From the IMG/VR virus record IMGVR_UViG_3300046003_007038, positions 1 through 23,990 of that record: a DNA stretch of 23,990 nucleotides; one strand, given 5' to 3'. Below are positions 7,195 through 14,202 of this stretch, in pieces. The position numbers and the translations under genes were made by a program. Positions within the stretch are counted from its first letter, which is position 1, and every line of letters begins with the position of its first letter. The notes below the pieces were generated by a model. That model was not told the origin of the DNA and searched no databases. It worked only from the letters and a program-made list of their open reading frames with translations. Source of the stretch: a virus.

Positions 7195-7734
7195 CTATCG
7201 CCTGATCAAGGATGTAAGCTCTTTGAGCTTAGCAAGATTGTTTGCTGGAGCAGACATGGTGTCAGTATTTGCAGGGGGAATAGGTGCAGCACCTGTTGCC
7301 CCAGTGTTTTTCCTACGCAAGTCTGCCATCATATCTGCTGCGGTTTTCACTGGCACTTGGCTTTCATTCTCTTCCAAGTCATAGATGCGCAGTGTTTCAA
7401 CATCATATCCCATAATGATCTTGCTGCCCACACCACTGCTGCTTCTTGTTTTCAAAAACTGGTATTGATACTGTCCACGTTCTCTCATTGCTGGTGTAGC
7501 CAAGATTGATACCACATTATCTGCTGTTTGAATCTTGCTGATACCGCCTGCAATGTGACTGTGATCATGTTCCATTTCATTGACTGAGCTGTTATGAGTT
7601 AAGATGTCATTGGCCCAAAACAATCTGTCATTGTCAACATTGATATCAATAGTGTCTTGAATTCCTAAGTACTTGATGTCTACGATCTCGTCCCAATCAA
7701 TATCTTCACTTAACTCGTCAAAAATTTCAGACAT
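7195..7734 (-). CDS. 41: Replicative DNA helicase gp41, C-terminal part with C-terminal split intein half
   Basis: The first 48 residues are the C-terminal half of a split intein: they end DRLFWANDILTHN, with the penultimate His and final Asn needed for splicing, followed by Ser as the +1 nucleophile (codon at 7588-7590). The remaining 131 residues are helicase C-extein: SSVNEMEHDHSHIAGG, then a DnaB-family motif with basic residues and glycines (KTRSSSGVG) and a low-complexity tail. Joined to the N-terminal fragment by protein trans-splicing, it gives a 468-residue hexameric helicase that unwinds the lagging-strand template at the phage fork with the primase. The start lies inside the endonuclease gene (25-nt overlap), with GAGG upstream. 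The intein half closely resembles the known gp41-8 split intein from memory. Confidence 0.92.
   Translation of the reverse strand: MSEIFDELSEDIDWDEIVDIKYLGIQDTIDINVDNDRLFWANDILTHNSSVNEMEHDHSHIAGGISKIQTADNVVSILATPAMRERGQYQYQFLKTRSSSGVGSKIIMGYDVETLRIYDLEENESQVPVKTAADMMADLRRKNTGATGAAPIPPANTDTMSAPANNLAKLKELTSLIRR
7591..7734 (-). other. C-terminal half of split intein (48 aa)
   Basis: Residues 1-48 of the helicase C fragment. Visible intein blocks: block F (INVDNDRLFWAN) and block G (ILTHN followed by Ser). It starts with its own ATG, acidic (DELSEDIDWDEIVDI), whereas the N-half is net basic; opposite charge is usual for split-intein partners that must find each other. Confidence 0.92.
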
Positions 7735-9008
7735 TGTTCCATAACCTCTTTTGTATTCTTTTTGTAGTCACTCTGCCAAATAGTCAATGTATTATAGCCT
7801 CTTGATTCATATAATTTAAGCTTGGCAGCATCTTTTTCCCATATTTCTTGTGCAGTAAGGTCCTTATTCAACGGGTTTGGCCTATCATCTGATTTATAGA
7901 CAGTTGGATTGGCATGCCAGCTATCTCCATTGAACTCAATTATTCGACCGTTATAGAAGAGATCTGGCTTGACATAGATATTCAAACCTTCAAACTCCCT
8001 GCATGAAATCCTTATTTCATTTTCCCCAAAATAATACAAATCATTTATAGTTTTAGAGAGCTCACAACATATCTCAAACGACCATTTGCTGAACCTTTTA
8101 CTACTGTTTATTGCAGACATAGTTTTTTCATATCTGTCTTGAAACATAGTTTTGCCTTCAGGTCCGTATTTCTCCAAATAATAGGCAAGCGTATTTGCAT
8201 AACCTTTTCTTTGGCAGACATCACTATATATTTTTGTACCAGTCTCTATGCCGTATCTATCAATATGTCCCTGTAGCGTTGCAATATAACCTATTCTGGC
8301 ATTGAGTTCTTTATATTTTTCTAACCCTTGTTCAAGACCATATAAACTGGTAAATTTAGCTAAATTACGTGTTGTTTTAGTTTCCTTGCAGATGATAGGG
8401 CCCATTTCTGGTCCATACTTCTCTATAAACCCTGCCAAACTATTTTTGTGACTTGAATCAGAAATTTTAGTATTGTATCGTGCTGTCCCTTCTTCTGCAC
8501 CATACAAGGCAATATAATGATCTAGTCCAGTTGACGGGTAGCAATGCCCGATTGCTTTGCGAGATTTGTAAGTATTTGATCTCTTAACACAATATTCTGC
8601 CCATTTTTGATTACCAATATCCTCGCCATACCGGTTCACATAATTCTCCAGAGATGCTCCTCTAGCAGATAATTTGCGAGTAGCTTCTTCTTGGCCATAT
8701 TTTTGTACATAATCCTCTTTGGTCTGTGTAGACGCTGCTGTCTTTTCTTCCCACAGCTCTAAACCTTTTTTCTCACCATATCGAGTAATAAATGACTTCT
8801 TTGAAGAGCTATCATGCCCAAGCTTAGTAATCTCGTCCCAGTTTTGGTGCAAGTGCCAAAAATCAAGAGTATATTTTTGGTAAATCTCAATAAGTGTAAT
8901 CAACATCCGTTTTGTGCGGCCATCATACTCGACTGAATTGAGCAATGCCTGTTTGTCCGCAGTCAAACATAAATTCCTTATTCTTTTAGAGTTGCAGATA
9001 TTCTTCAT
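7710..9008 (-). CDS. Free-standing homing endonuclease, EDxHD/Vsr-like, with YG-repeat region
   Basis: A 432-residue protein. The C-terminal 100 residues form a nuclease of the very-short-patch-repair-like fold: KPDLFYNGRIIEFNGDSWH (residues 347-365), with the acidic residues and His of the EDxHD family, then EIWEKDAAKLKLYESRGYNT and LTIWQSD. Residues 72-295 contain eight copies of a YGxExG-like module (Tyr-Gly at 77, 104, 127, 169, 198, 223, 252, 281), probably the DNA-recognition arm. It would cut intein-free helicase genes at the insertion site and so drive copying of the cassette. GAGG stands 5 nt before the ATG, and a CATAAATA late promoter lies within the last codons of the upstream intein half. 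It overlaps the helicase C fragment by 25 nt. Family assignment is firm; cleavage activity is inferred. Confidence 0.88.
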   Translation of the reverse strand: MKNICNSKRIRNLCLTADKQALLNSVEYDGRTKRMLITLIEIYQKYTLDFWHLHQNWDEITKLGHDSSSKKSFITRYGEKKGLELWEEKTAASTQTKEDYVQKYGQEEATRKLSARGASLENYVNRYGEDIGNQKWAEYCVKRSNTYKSRKAIGHCYPSTGLDHYIALYGAEEGTARYNTKISDSSHKNSLAGFIEKYGPEMGPIICKETKTTRNLAKFTSLYGLEQGLEKYKELNARIGYIATLQGHIDRYGIETGTKIYSDVCQRKGYANTLAYYLEKYGPEGKTMFQDRYEKTMSAINSSKRFSKWSFEICCELSKTINDLYYFGENEIRISCREFEGLNIYVKPDLFYNGRIIEFNGDSWHANPTVYKSDDRPNPLNKDLTAQEIWEKDAAKLKLYESRGYNTLTIWQSDYKKNTKEVMEQCLKFLTS

Positions 9009-9032
9009 ATGGTCCTCGTGTTGCCGTTAGCA

Positions 9033-10316
9033 TTATTTATGCGAACGGCAACGCAACCTATCACCAATTTTCAATCCAGATTCAAGATTTTTCAATCCGC
9101 CCTCAGTGGGAAACATATGCTTGCTACTCACCTTGATAGTCTTGCCACTTTTGGTAGTAATTTCAAACACTGCTTGTTTCACCACTGGTAGTACTTCTGT
9201 TACTCTTACTGGGCCAGATTCATTTTCAATGTAGTCTCCTACTTTCAATTGATCAATTGTTACTTTTTGGCCATTTCGAACTACTATAGTATCCAGAGTC
9301 AGACACCTTCCAAGTTGGCTCGCAGTTTGCATGATGATGTTGCGCTCTACTGCCAGTCCGCGAAGCTCCTCAGTTACAAACTTGTCCTTGATGAAAAGGT
9401 TACTAACGTCAATTCTCTTGTTGTTAGGAAACATGAGATCAAGATAATCTACCATGAGTGCATCGCATTTTTGCCCTGTCTCAATCTCATAGTTTTTCAA
9501 AAACGCTCTCAGGTCGTTAGTAGTTGTGCCTTGAGGCATCTGTTTCACATACAATGTGCCTGCACGTTTGCCTGCCTGTGCAACTTTGATCTCCACCTCA
9601 TCAATTCTCTTGAAAATTTCTGTTGTGGGAATATGCGCCACCATTGAGTCCAAGCGCATGGAGATCATTTCTTCACTCAGCTCTAGACTGATGTAGATAA
9701 CATTCAGTCCAGCCTTAACCATGTTCACTGCCATGTTTTGAAGTGTGAGACTTTTGCCACCACCTGAACCTGCACACCAAATGGTGATTTCTTTTCTGTT
9801 CACACCGCCATACAGCTTTTGGTCCACAGTTTTCCAACCAGTGCTGACCTGACCATTTGAGTTTTTGATTCGCATCAACCGCTCTCGGGGATTGAGAAAG
9901 TAGTTGGTGCCAATGTCACTAGTAAGCCCAACTAAGATAGCTTCTTTGACTCGCTTTTCCACCTCAGCATAGTTGCCTTTTTGAATCAACTCTGGTGCAC
10001 TCAGCACAGCATCTGCAATGGCTCGGTTTTTACAAAACTCTTCAATTTGATCCAGAAAAGCTTGTTGCAGTTGGGGATTGATGTTGTCAATTTTTTCAAA
10101 ATCAATACCAAATTGCGCACTCAATTGTGCTGGCTTAGGCAATGCCCTGTATTGATTTGCGAAATCAATAACAAAACGCATCACAGGTCTCAGCTTGTTC
10201 ACAAAGTATTTGGGCTGCAATATGTTTTGGCAGCGTGCATAAATCTCTTCATCACTCAACAGAACGCTTACCAGCATTTTTTGCACGTCTTCGTTGTAAT
10301 CTTTTGCTTCAGCCAA
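9033..10316 (-). CDS. 41: Replicative DNA helicase gp41, N-terminal part with N-terminal split intein half
   Basis: Residues 1-337 are the N-extein of a DnaB/gp41-family helicase: an N-terminal helical domain (primase and helicase-ring contacts), Walker A GSGGGKS near 183-189 and Walker B ALMVDYLD near 286-293. The fragment breaks after TASQLGR in the DnaB H3 motif, then 90 residues of N-intein begin with Cys 338. It cannot be active alone; trans-splicing with the fragment at 7195-7734 restores a 468-residue enzyme (T4 gp41 has about 475). Start is TTG at 10316, two bases after the primase stop, with AGGGGA 5-6 nt upstream; no usable ATG keeps the first helix. Primase and helicase are adjacent and co-transcribed, as partners of the primosome. 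Confidence 0.93.
   Translation of the reverse strand: MAEAKDYNEDVQKMLVSVLLSDEEIYARCQNILQPKYFVNKLRPVMRFVIDFANQYRALPKPAQLSAQFGIDFEKIDNINPQLQQAFLDQIEEFCKNRAIADAVLSAPELIQKGNYAEVEKRVKEAILVGLTSDIGTNYFLNPRERLMRIKNSNGQVSTGWKTVDQKLYGGVNRKEITIWCAGSGGGKSLTLQNMAVNMVKAGLNVIYISLELSEEMISMRLDSMVAHIPTTEIFKRIDEVEIKVAQAGKRAGTLYVKQMPQGTTTNDLRAFLKNYEIETGQKCDALMVDYLDLMFPNNKRIDVSNLFIKDKFVTEELRGLAVERNIIMQTASQLGRCLTLDTIVVRNGQKVTIDQLKVGDYIENESGPVRVTEVLPVVKQAVFEITTKSGKTIKVSSKHMFPTEGGLKNLESGLKIGDRLRCRSHK
9034..9041 (-). promoter_or_regulatory. Late promoter (CATAAATA) inside the end of the N-intein half
   Basis: The minus strand reads CATAAATA, formed by the last codons and stop of the N-intein (His CAT, Lys AAA, stop TAA). 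A start near 9028 would give a leader of about 20 nt to the endonuclease ATG at 9008. It would let the endonuclease be made late, apart from the early helicase message. Confidence 0.5.
9036..9305 (-). other. N-terminal half of split intein (90 aa)
   Basis: Begins CLTLDTIVVRNGQKVTI with the catalytic Cys1, has the GD-turn of block A (LKVGDYIENESGP), block B around VSSKHMFPTEGG with its His, and ends CRSHK. Length and wording are very close to the gp41-8 N-intein as I recall it (88 residues). Net charge is basic, opposite to the C-half. Confidence 0.93.
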
Positions 10317-10318
10317 GG

Positions 10319-11338
10319 TTATCCCCTAAACATTTGTCGTTTGATGCCGATCTCAACATCGTTTTTTGTGCGACTTTGAATCACACTTGTAATGGTATAG
10401 AGTTGACCATACCTCCTGCAAGCCTCAGCAGCATCTTTTACATCATCTTCCCACTCTGGGAAACTCACACTCCAGCCAAACATCAATGCTGTGTCAATCA
10501 ATTCTTGATTCTTACGCTGCCGGTCAGGCAACACTATGATCTCTTGATCCCTGGCTACCAATTGGTATATTTGCTGTTCACTAAGAGTGCTGCCCAATGC
10601 TGCAACGCCCTGTGTGGAAATAGCATCAAATCCACCCTCAACCAATATGGCAAACTTGCGTCCAGGAATATCCAGCACATCATTATTGAACAAATATCCA
10701 TCTGGTATGCTGCTGTTGAAGTAGCGAGAAGTTCCAGGCGGTGGCGAGCCTGCATATCTTGCAGTCCACCCCACAATTTGGTTATGTGAGTAAAAGGGTA
10801 TTAACACACGATTGTTCAATTGATGTTTTTTGTTGGGACTCCAATAATAATCGTAACCAGCTGCTATGTCTTGCCCACGACTTTCAATATACTCAACAAC
10901 CTTCAAAAAATCAGGGTCAAACTCAGACTCGGAAAGAAGGCTCTCTATGGGCCTTGCGCCCTCAGGCATTTCAACAGTGGGGAATTTTTGGAAACTGATC
11001 TTAACAGATTCTGGTAACGAGATCCGTCCATCCAGTTCTTTTTGTAATATTTCCATCTTCAAAGATTGAACGCTGCTTCGCGGCACGCCCAACCAGTCAA
11101 GATACTGTTCAAAACTGCTGCTTAACCTAGTGCCATCAAATCTTGTTTTGAACCCACAATTGAAACAATGGATGCCCAGTTGACCATCTTCTGAAAGTCG
11201 AAGATTTCCGCGCATGCGAGTATCAGCTTTGTGGCCTCGATGGCTGCAACAGACTGCATTGTGTATGACCCATCCTTTGGGTGTAACTCTCCGCTGAACT
11301 GGAAGATGCTGCATAATTAGTTCGTGTATCAAGCTCAT
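10319..11338 (-). CDS. 61: DNA primase, gp61-like
   Basis: A 339-residue primase, close to the 342 residues of T4 gp61. The N-terminus has a zinc-binding site: Cys30/Cys31 and His33/His36, then Cys58 and Cys61 (HCFNCGF). The middle holds the Toprim fold, FAILVEGGFDAISTQG, where Glu and the Asp are metal-binding catalytic residues. A further acidic site, IVLPDRQRKNQELI, takes the position of the second Toprim Asp. It makes short RNA primers for the lagging strand and acts with gp41 helicase in the primosome. Start ATG at 11338 follows a TATAAT at 11344-11349, without a convincing -35 element or ribosome binding site. It ends two bases before the helicase start, so both are co-expressed. Confidence 0.92.
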   Translation of the reverse strand: MSLIHELIMQHLPVQRRVTPKGWVIHNAVCCSHRGHKADTRMRGNLRLSEDGQLGIHCFNCGFKTRFDGTRLSSSFEQYLDWLGVPRSSVQSLKMEILQKELDGRISLPESVKISFQKFPTVEMPEGARPIESLLSESEFDPDFLKVVEYIESRGQDIAAGYDYYWSPNKKHQLNNRVLIPFYSHNQIVGWTARYAGSPPPGTSRYFNSSIPDGYLFNNDVLDIPGRKFAILVEGGFDAISTQGVAALGSTLSEQQIYQLVARDQEIIVLPDRQRKNQELIDTALMFGWSVSFPEWEDDVKDAAEACRRYGQLYTITSVIQSRTKNDVEIGIKRQMFRG

Positions 11339-11357
11339 ACACTATTATAGTCAGCTT

Positions 11358-12179
11358 TCAGCTTATTTTGTAGAGTATTTTATCTATTGTTCCTCGATTG
11401 ATTGGATCTGGAATACACACAAATCTGATCCAACGACAATTGATAGCGAAAGTATAACTCCGTAATGAGGTAGTTGTGCTGTCATAATAGTCTTCAGTTA
11501 CTCCTGGACTGAGATCCACATAAAACCAACTCCGCTCAACTGGTGCTAGGTTTTCCAAACTGGCTTGTATTTTAAAGTACCCTTGCCAATTGGTTTGATA
11601 GAAGGCAACTGAAAATAGCCCAGTGTTGTTACCTACACTGTTTTCTGCCCTAATAGCCCCACTAACCAACCATTCTTTCATTTCATCCCAGTCTACTGTT
11701 ATGGGCGTGAGTTCAGAACCCTTGAGTGTAACACTGGGAATAAATGTGCCGCCCACACTATCATACAAATCAAAATCACCAATTGTGGAATTGTTGATAT
11801 CTGTGTAAAGCATCTCTTGATTTTGATAAGGGCGGGTGATTTTCACTTGGTAGCGATATCCGCCTAAACTCCAATTGGATGTATCGTTGCTGCTTAGCAC
11901 AACTTGTGCTCTACCTTTGAGTTCATCTGTTACAGTACAAGATTTTTCCAGGACTATTGTCTGTGTAGCTGCATGCTCAATTACGATACTGAGTTGGCAA
12001 TCCACTAATTTGACAGGCCTGCGGTCATTGTTACGTACAACAAAATCAATAATGTTGTAGTTGTTTTTGTATATTTTTGTGTTGTAATTTATCATGGGCC
12101 TATTGTAATTTGGGGCGCGATGATCAGTCATGCTCAATTGAACTGGCAGTCTGTAACTGTAGAGATATATCAAGCTCAT
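11358..12179 (-). CDS. Phage virion protein, beta-rich (273 aa)
   Basis: The protein starts MSLIYLYSYRLPVQLSMTDH; I chose this start at 12179 over the longer frame to 12257, because the extra part overlaps the divergent gene and lies upstream of the palindrome at 12210-12234. The body is beta-rich with DFVVRNNDRRPVKLVDC, IVEHAATQ-like strands and many Asn, Tyr and Thr, and ends with RWIRFVCIPDPINRGTIDKI. The N-terminal pattern is like a group of virion proteins I remember from T4-like aquatic phages (baseplate or tail), but I cannot name one. No enzyme motif, membrane helix or signal peptide is evident. The gene is certainly coding; the role is inferred. Confidence 0.8.
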   Translation of the reverse strand: MSLIYLYSYRLPVQLSMTDHRAPNYNRPMINYNTKIYKNNYNIIDFVVRNNDRRPVKLVDCQLSIVIEHAATQTIVLEKSCTVTDELKGRAQVVLSSNDTSNWSLGGYRYQVKITRPYQNQEMLYTDINNSTIGDFDLYDSVGGTFIPSVTLKGSELTPITVDWDEMKEWLVSGAIRAENSVGNNTGLFSVAFYQTNWQGYFKIQASLENLAPVERSWFYVDLSPGVTEDYYDSTTTSLRSYTFAINCRWIRFVCIPDPINRGTIDKILYKIS

Positions 12180-12209
12180 TGGGATAACATCATCAACAAA
12201 AGATTTACA

Positions 12210-12234
12210 CCTATTTAAGAGTGTCTTAAATAGG
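12210..12234. promoter_or_regulatory. 11-bp palindrome between divergent genes, late-promoter-like
   Basis: CCTATTTAAGA (12210-12220) pairs perfectly with TCTTAAATAGG (12224-12234) around GTG. Each arm contains TTAAATAG, a distant match to the late -10 element. On the minus strand it would start 25 nt before the gene at 12179; on the plus strand the start would fall on the ATG at 12240, leaving no leader. It could instead be an operator. Confidence 0.5.
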
Positions 12235-12239
12235 GCTTG

Positions 12240-12605
12240 ATGGAAAACACACCGCAACAGAGATGGCCATTTTTAACAGAAATCCGCTATCTCAACAAAG
12301 ATTACACTGGCATTGTTCAAAATGCTGACAACACGATGCTGCACATGTATGTGATTGACCAGACCATGAGCATCCAACAGAAAAAAGAGATTATCCAATG
12401 TGGAGAGCTCTATTGGTGGGGTAGCAATCGCCAAATTCCCATCAATGTGTTCTTGCGGGAACGGTTCCGACCCTTCAAAGGGTGTTTGAAGACCTTTGTG
12501 AGAAAAGAAGTAACTGTGTTAAGCGGCCCCTTACCCAGCTTGGACACACTTATTAACAAGCGTGGCAAAAAGCGCACAGTTCAGCTTGTTAAGAGCACAA
12601 GCTAG
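12240..12605 (+). CDS. Small conserved phage protein (121 aa)
   Basis: Starts MENTPQQRWPFLTEIRYLNK at the ATG 12240 (a TTG codon just before it is not needed), with AGGGCTTG in front as a possible ribosome binding site. Distinct features: WWGSNRQIPINVFLRERFRP, a Cys-Leu-Lys-Thr-Phe segment and a basic end (KRGKKRTVQLVKST). From memory very similar small proteins, with the same WW-SNR-IPIN and KR-KR-QLV stretches, occur in T4-like cyanophages without known function. It is the only plus-strand gene among minus-strand genes here; its end overlaps the convergent gene at 12602 by 4 nt. The function is unknown; the compact beta-rich fold could be a regulatory or RNA-binding one. Confidence 0.8.
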   Translation: MENTPQQRWPFLTEIRYLNKDYTGIVQNADNTMLHMYVIDQTMSIQQKKEIIQCGELYWWGSNRQIPINVFLRERFRPFKGCLKTFVRKEVTVLSGPLPSLDTLINKRGKKRTVQLVKSTS

Positions 12606-12817
12606 CCACCGATCATCAAAAAGTGCACAAAGCCATCTAGTTTGATGGCTATTGTGACACTCTGATCAGGGGCAGTAAATTCAGGCAACAAGCAGTCTAT
12701 GCCCTGGAGGTTGAGCCAGGTTTTCACAGTTTCCTGTGTTTGGCTGTCCCAAACCTCAAACAAGGTCATATAGGTCAATGCTCTTTCAATAGCATCTAGA
12801 GTGGACTTAGTCCCCAA
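12602..12817 (-). CDS. Small hypothetical phage protein (71 aa, TTG start)
   Basis: A short protein, (M)GTKSTLDAIERALTYMTL..., with an acidic/helical start and a beta-type end (SVTIAIKLDGFVHFLMIG). The only start that keeps the first helix is TTG at 12817, which overlaps the stop of the preceding gene by 11 nt, so translation is probably coupled. The end overlaps the convergent plus-strand gene by 4 nt. Cys is single; there is no motif. I do not recognise it. Confidence 0.6.
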   Translation of the reverse strand: MGTKSTLDAIERALTYMTLFEVWDSQTQETVKTWLNLQGIDCLLPEFTAPDQSVTIAIKLDGFVHFLMIGG

Positions 12818-13250
12818 GTGAGGTCACCTGCACCTTCACCTTCACACTGCCATCTTTGCCTACCTTCACTTGTGCAGGGCGGCGAGACTTGAGATCCTTT
12901 TCGTCTCCTTTGCTCCACTTCATCCAAGTGCTAGTGAGAGTCCAGGCCACTGTAGCAGCATCAGTTTCGTCACTGAGTTTTAGGCTGGCGCTGAGTTTGT
13001 CTTCACTTTCGCCAAAAACTTCCAGGAGGTAGTTGTTTTCCAGTTCACTGAGAAAGCTTAGTGTGGTTCCAAGATCAGCTAGGGAAATCTTGGGTGCCCG
13101 GAACCAAAAGTGTTTTTTGATGTTCTTTTGACGAGACAGCCAATCATTTTCCAGGTTTTCGCGCACCAATACCTTGGTCTCACCCACTGTAAGATGGTAA
13201 GTGTGTCCAAACATATTGGCAGAGTGTTGCCAGTCTAGTGATTTGCTCAT
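12807..13250 (-). CDS. Hypothetical phage protein (147 aa)
   Basis: Begins MSKSLDWQHSANMFGHTYHL, then a section rich in aromatic residues (KKHFWFRAPKISLADLGTTL), a beta-like centre with LLEVFGESEDKLSASLKLSD, and a Lys/Val tail (QVKVGKDGSVKVKVQVTS). A strong ribosome binding site (AAGGAG) lies 9-10 nt before the ATG at 13250. It sits 12 nt after the DnaE-like gene and is probably on the same transcript. No catalytic pattern is visible. The location among replication genes hints at a DNA-metabolism or regulatory role, but that is only position. Confidence 0.75.
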   Translation of the reverse strand: MSKSLDWQHSANMFGHTYHLTVGETKVLVRENLENDWLSRQKNIKKHFWFRAPKISLADLGTTLSFLSELENNYLLEVFGESEDKLSASLKLSDETDAATVAWTLTSTWMKWSKGDEKDLKSRRPAQVKVGKDGSVKVKVQVTSLGD

Positions 13251-13262
13251 ACATGTTGCTCC

Positions 13263-13889
13263 TTATACCTGTACACTATAACTGCCATTTGCAATTAATT
13301 CAACCAGAAGGTTGAGCTGCACTTGGATAGCCACAGCGAGACTGATTGCATGTGATTTTTTGAAGCTGTAGTTTTGGTTAGGGTCAGGAGTCCAAATTTC
13401 AGGATCAAGGCTGTGCCAACCTTGATTTTGACATTTCCCAACCAAATGCCTTTTGCCAGGCCGGATCAAAGCCAAAATCATAGCCAATTGCACAGTGCTC
13501 TTGGGCTTCAAGCGGCGTACTAAATCAAAATGGTTATTGATATGGGCAAGCTGCTTAACAACTTCTTCATGTTCTAGAAGTTCCCACATTGGAGCAGTGC
13601 TCATCAACTGTGATAGATGTGCCTCACTTTGTACCCCAGCATAGATGCTGTTGTTAAGTATATCAATTTTGTAACAGTTTCTTTCTTCAGCAACATCATA
13701 AGATATGCTGCAACATTCCAAAAATGGATGTTGGGGGACGTTGTGGAAATATACACCGCTGTTGTGCAAGGAATGCTTGTTGTTCTTGACAATACTGGCG
13801 GGAATATGTGGAACTACATTGAGCAGTTTTTTCCTATCTCCAGTGTCAATGTCAATATCGCCAAGGAATGCCAATACTTTAGGTTCCAC
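13263..13889 (-). CDS. Miniature DnaE/PolC-like protein (208 aa)
   Basis: This short protein carries, in order, the conserved active-site pieces of the bacterial DNA polymerase III alpha subunit (family C). GDIDIDTGDR (residues 10-19) matches PD-D-DF--R, giving Asp11, Asp13 and Asp15; HNSGVYF matches GVHAGGVVI; CYKIDIL (72-78) matches KFDFLGL, giving the third catalytic Asp, Asp76; ILALIRPGKRHLVGK (138-152) matches ALFRPGP; and SFKKSHAISLA (175-185) matches FNKSHSAAYA. All linkers are shortened, and no PHP domain, thumb or OB domain exists. Whether it polymerises is unknown; it may act as a nucleotide- or primer-binding accessory. Start is GTG at 13889, with AGGAT 6 nt upstream. It overlaps the coiled-coil gene before it by 11 nt, in a cluster with gp62. 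Confidence 0.75.
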   Translation of the reverse strand: MEPKVLAFLGDIDIDTGDRKKLLNVVPHIPASIVKNNKHSLHNSGVYFHNVPQHPFLECCSISYDVAEERNCYKIDILNNSIYAGVQSEAHLSQLMSTAPMWELLEHEEVVKQLAHINNHFDLVRRLKPKSTVQLAMILALIRPGKRHLVGKCQNQGWHSLDPEIWTPDPNQNYSFKKSHAISLAVAIQVQLNLLVELIANGSYSVQV

Positions 13890-14193
13890 CTGTTATCCTA
13901 TCCATTTGTTTTGACAACGTGTCTACTTTTTGTGTCAGCTTTGTTAGACTATTGTTAGCTCTGATAAGACGATTATGTAAATCAATACAGGTTTGTGATG
14001 TTTGAATAATTTTTCGTTCAAGATCTTCAATCCATTGAGGATCAACCATCACAACCTTTTTGCCATCAACTTCCAAACTTTGTAATTTGCCAAGGCTTGT
14101 TAAGCTTACCTTGCTCTTGCTGATCAAGGTGGGCTGCGCAGCAGGTTCCATTTCCTCGTTTCCATACATATCTAGATTCAAACGATCACTCAT
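13879..14193 (-). CDS. Small coiled-coil phage protein (104 aa)
   Basis: The start MSDRLNLDMYGNEEMEPAAQ is followed by a beta-type hinge (SLEVDGKKVVMVDPQWIEDL) and a C-terminal coiled coil (residues 55-100: heptad-like IEDLERKIIQTSQ, then LIRANNSLTKLTQKVDTLSK). The likely outcome is an oligomeric adapter. TAGGA lies 8 nt before the ATG. The stop overlaps the GTG start of the DnaE-like gene, so both are probably made together, and it follows the zinc-finger gene by 9 nt. I do not recognise a family; a partner protein for the neighbouring DnaE-like protein is an inference from coupling. Confidence 0.75.
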   Translation of the reverse strand: MSDRLNLDMYGNEEMEPAAQPTLISKSKVSLTSLGKLQSLEVDGKKVVMVDPQWIEDLERKIIQTSQTCIDLHNRLIRANNSLTKLTQKVDTLSKQMDRITGGT

Positions 14194-14202
14194 GCATTTT
14201 TC

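Larger units (their letters stand above)
7591..9305 (-). mobile_element. Split-intein plus homing-endonuclease cassette interrupting the helicase gene
   Basis: The inserted unit runs from the first intein Cys codon (9303-9305) to the last intein Asn codon (7591-7593) and comprises the N-intein, a 24-nt gap, the endonuclease gene and the C-intein. It sits in the DnaB-family motif after Gln-Leu-Gly-Arg, a conserved active-site spot, which is the usual site for inteins. The endonuclease part is poorer in G+C (about 33-40% in two 60-nt lines I counted) than the helicase coding around it (about 43% in one line), in keeping with a foreign origin. The layout matches the fractured-gene split inteins described in aquatic phage metagenomes. 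Confidence 0.85.

Noticed and set aside
11344-11349. TATAAT before the primase as a promoter
   Set aside because: No -35 element at suitable spacing and the start would leave almost no leader; not annotated as a feature.
12237-12605. RegA translational repressor as identity for the plus-strand gene
   Set aside because: Length is close to T4 RegA (122 aa), but no RegA sequence pattern is visible; it matches another unnamed phage family better.
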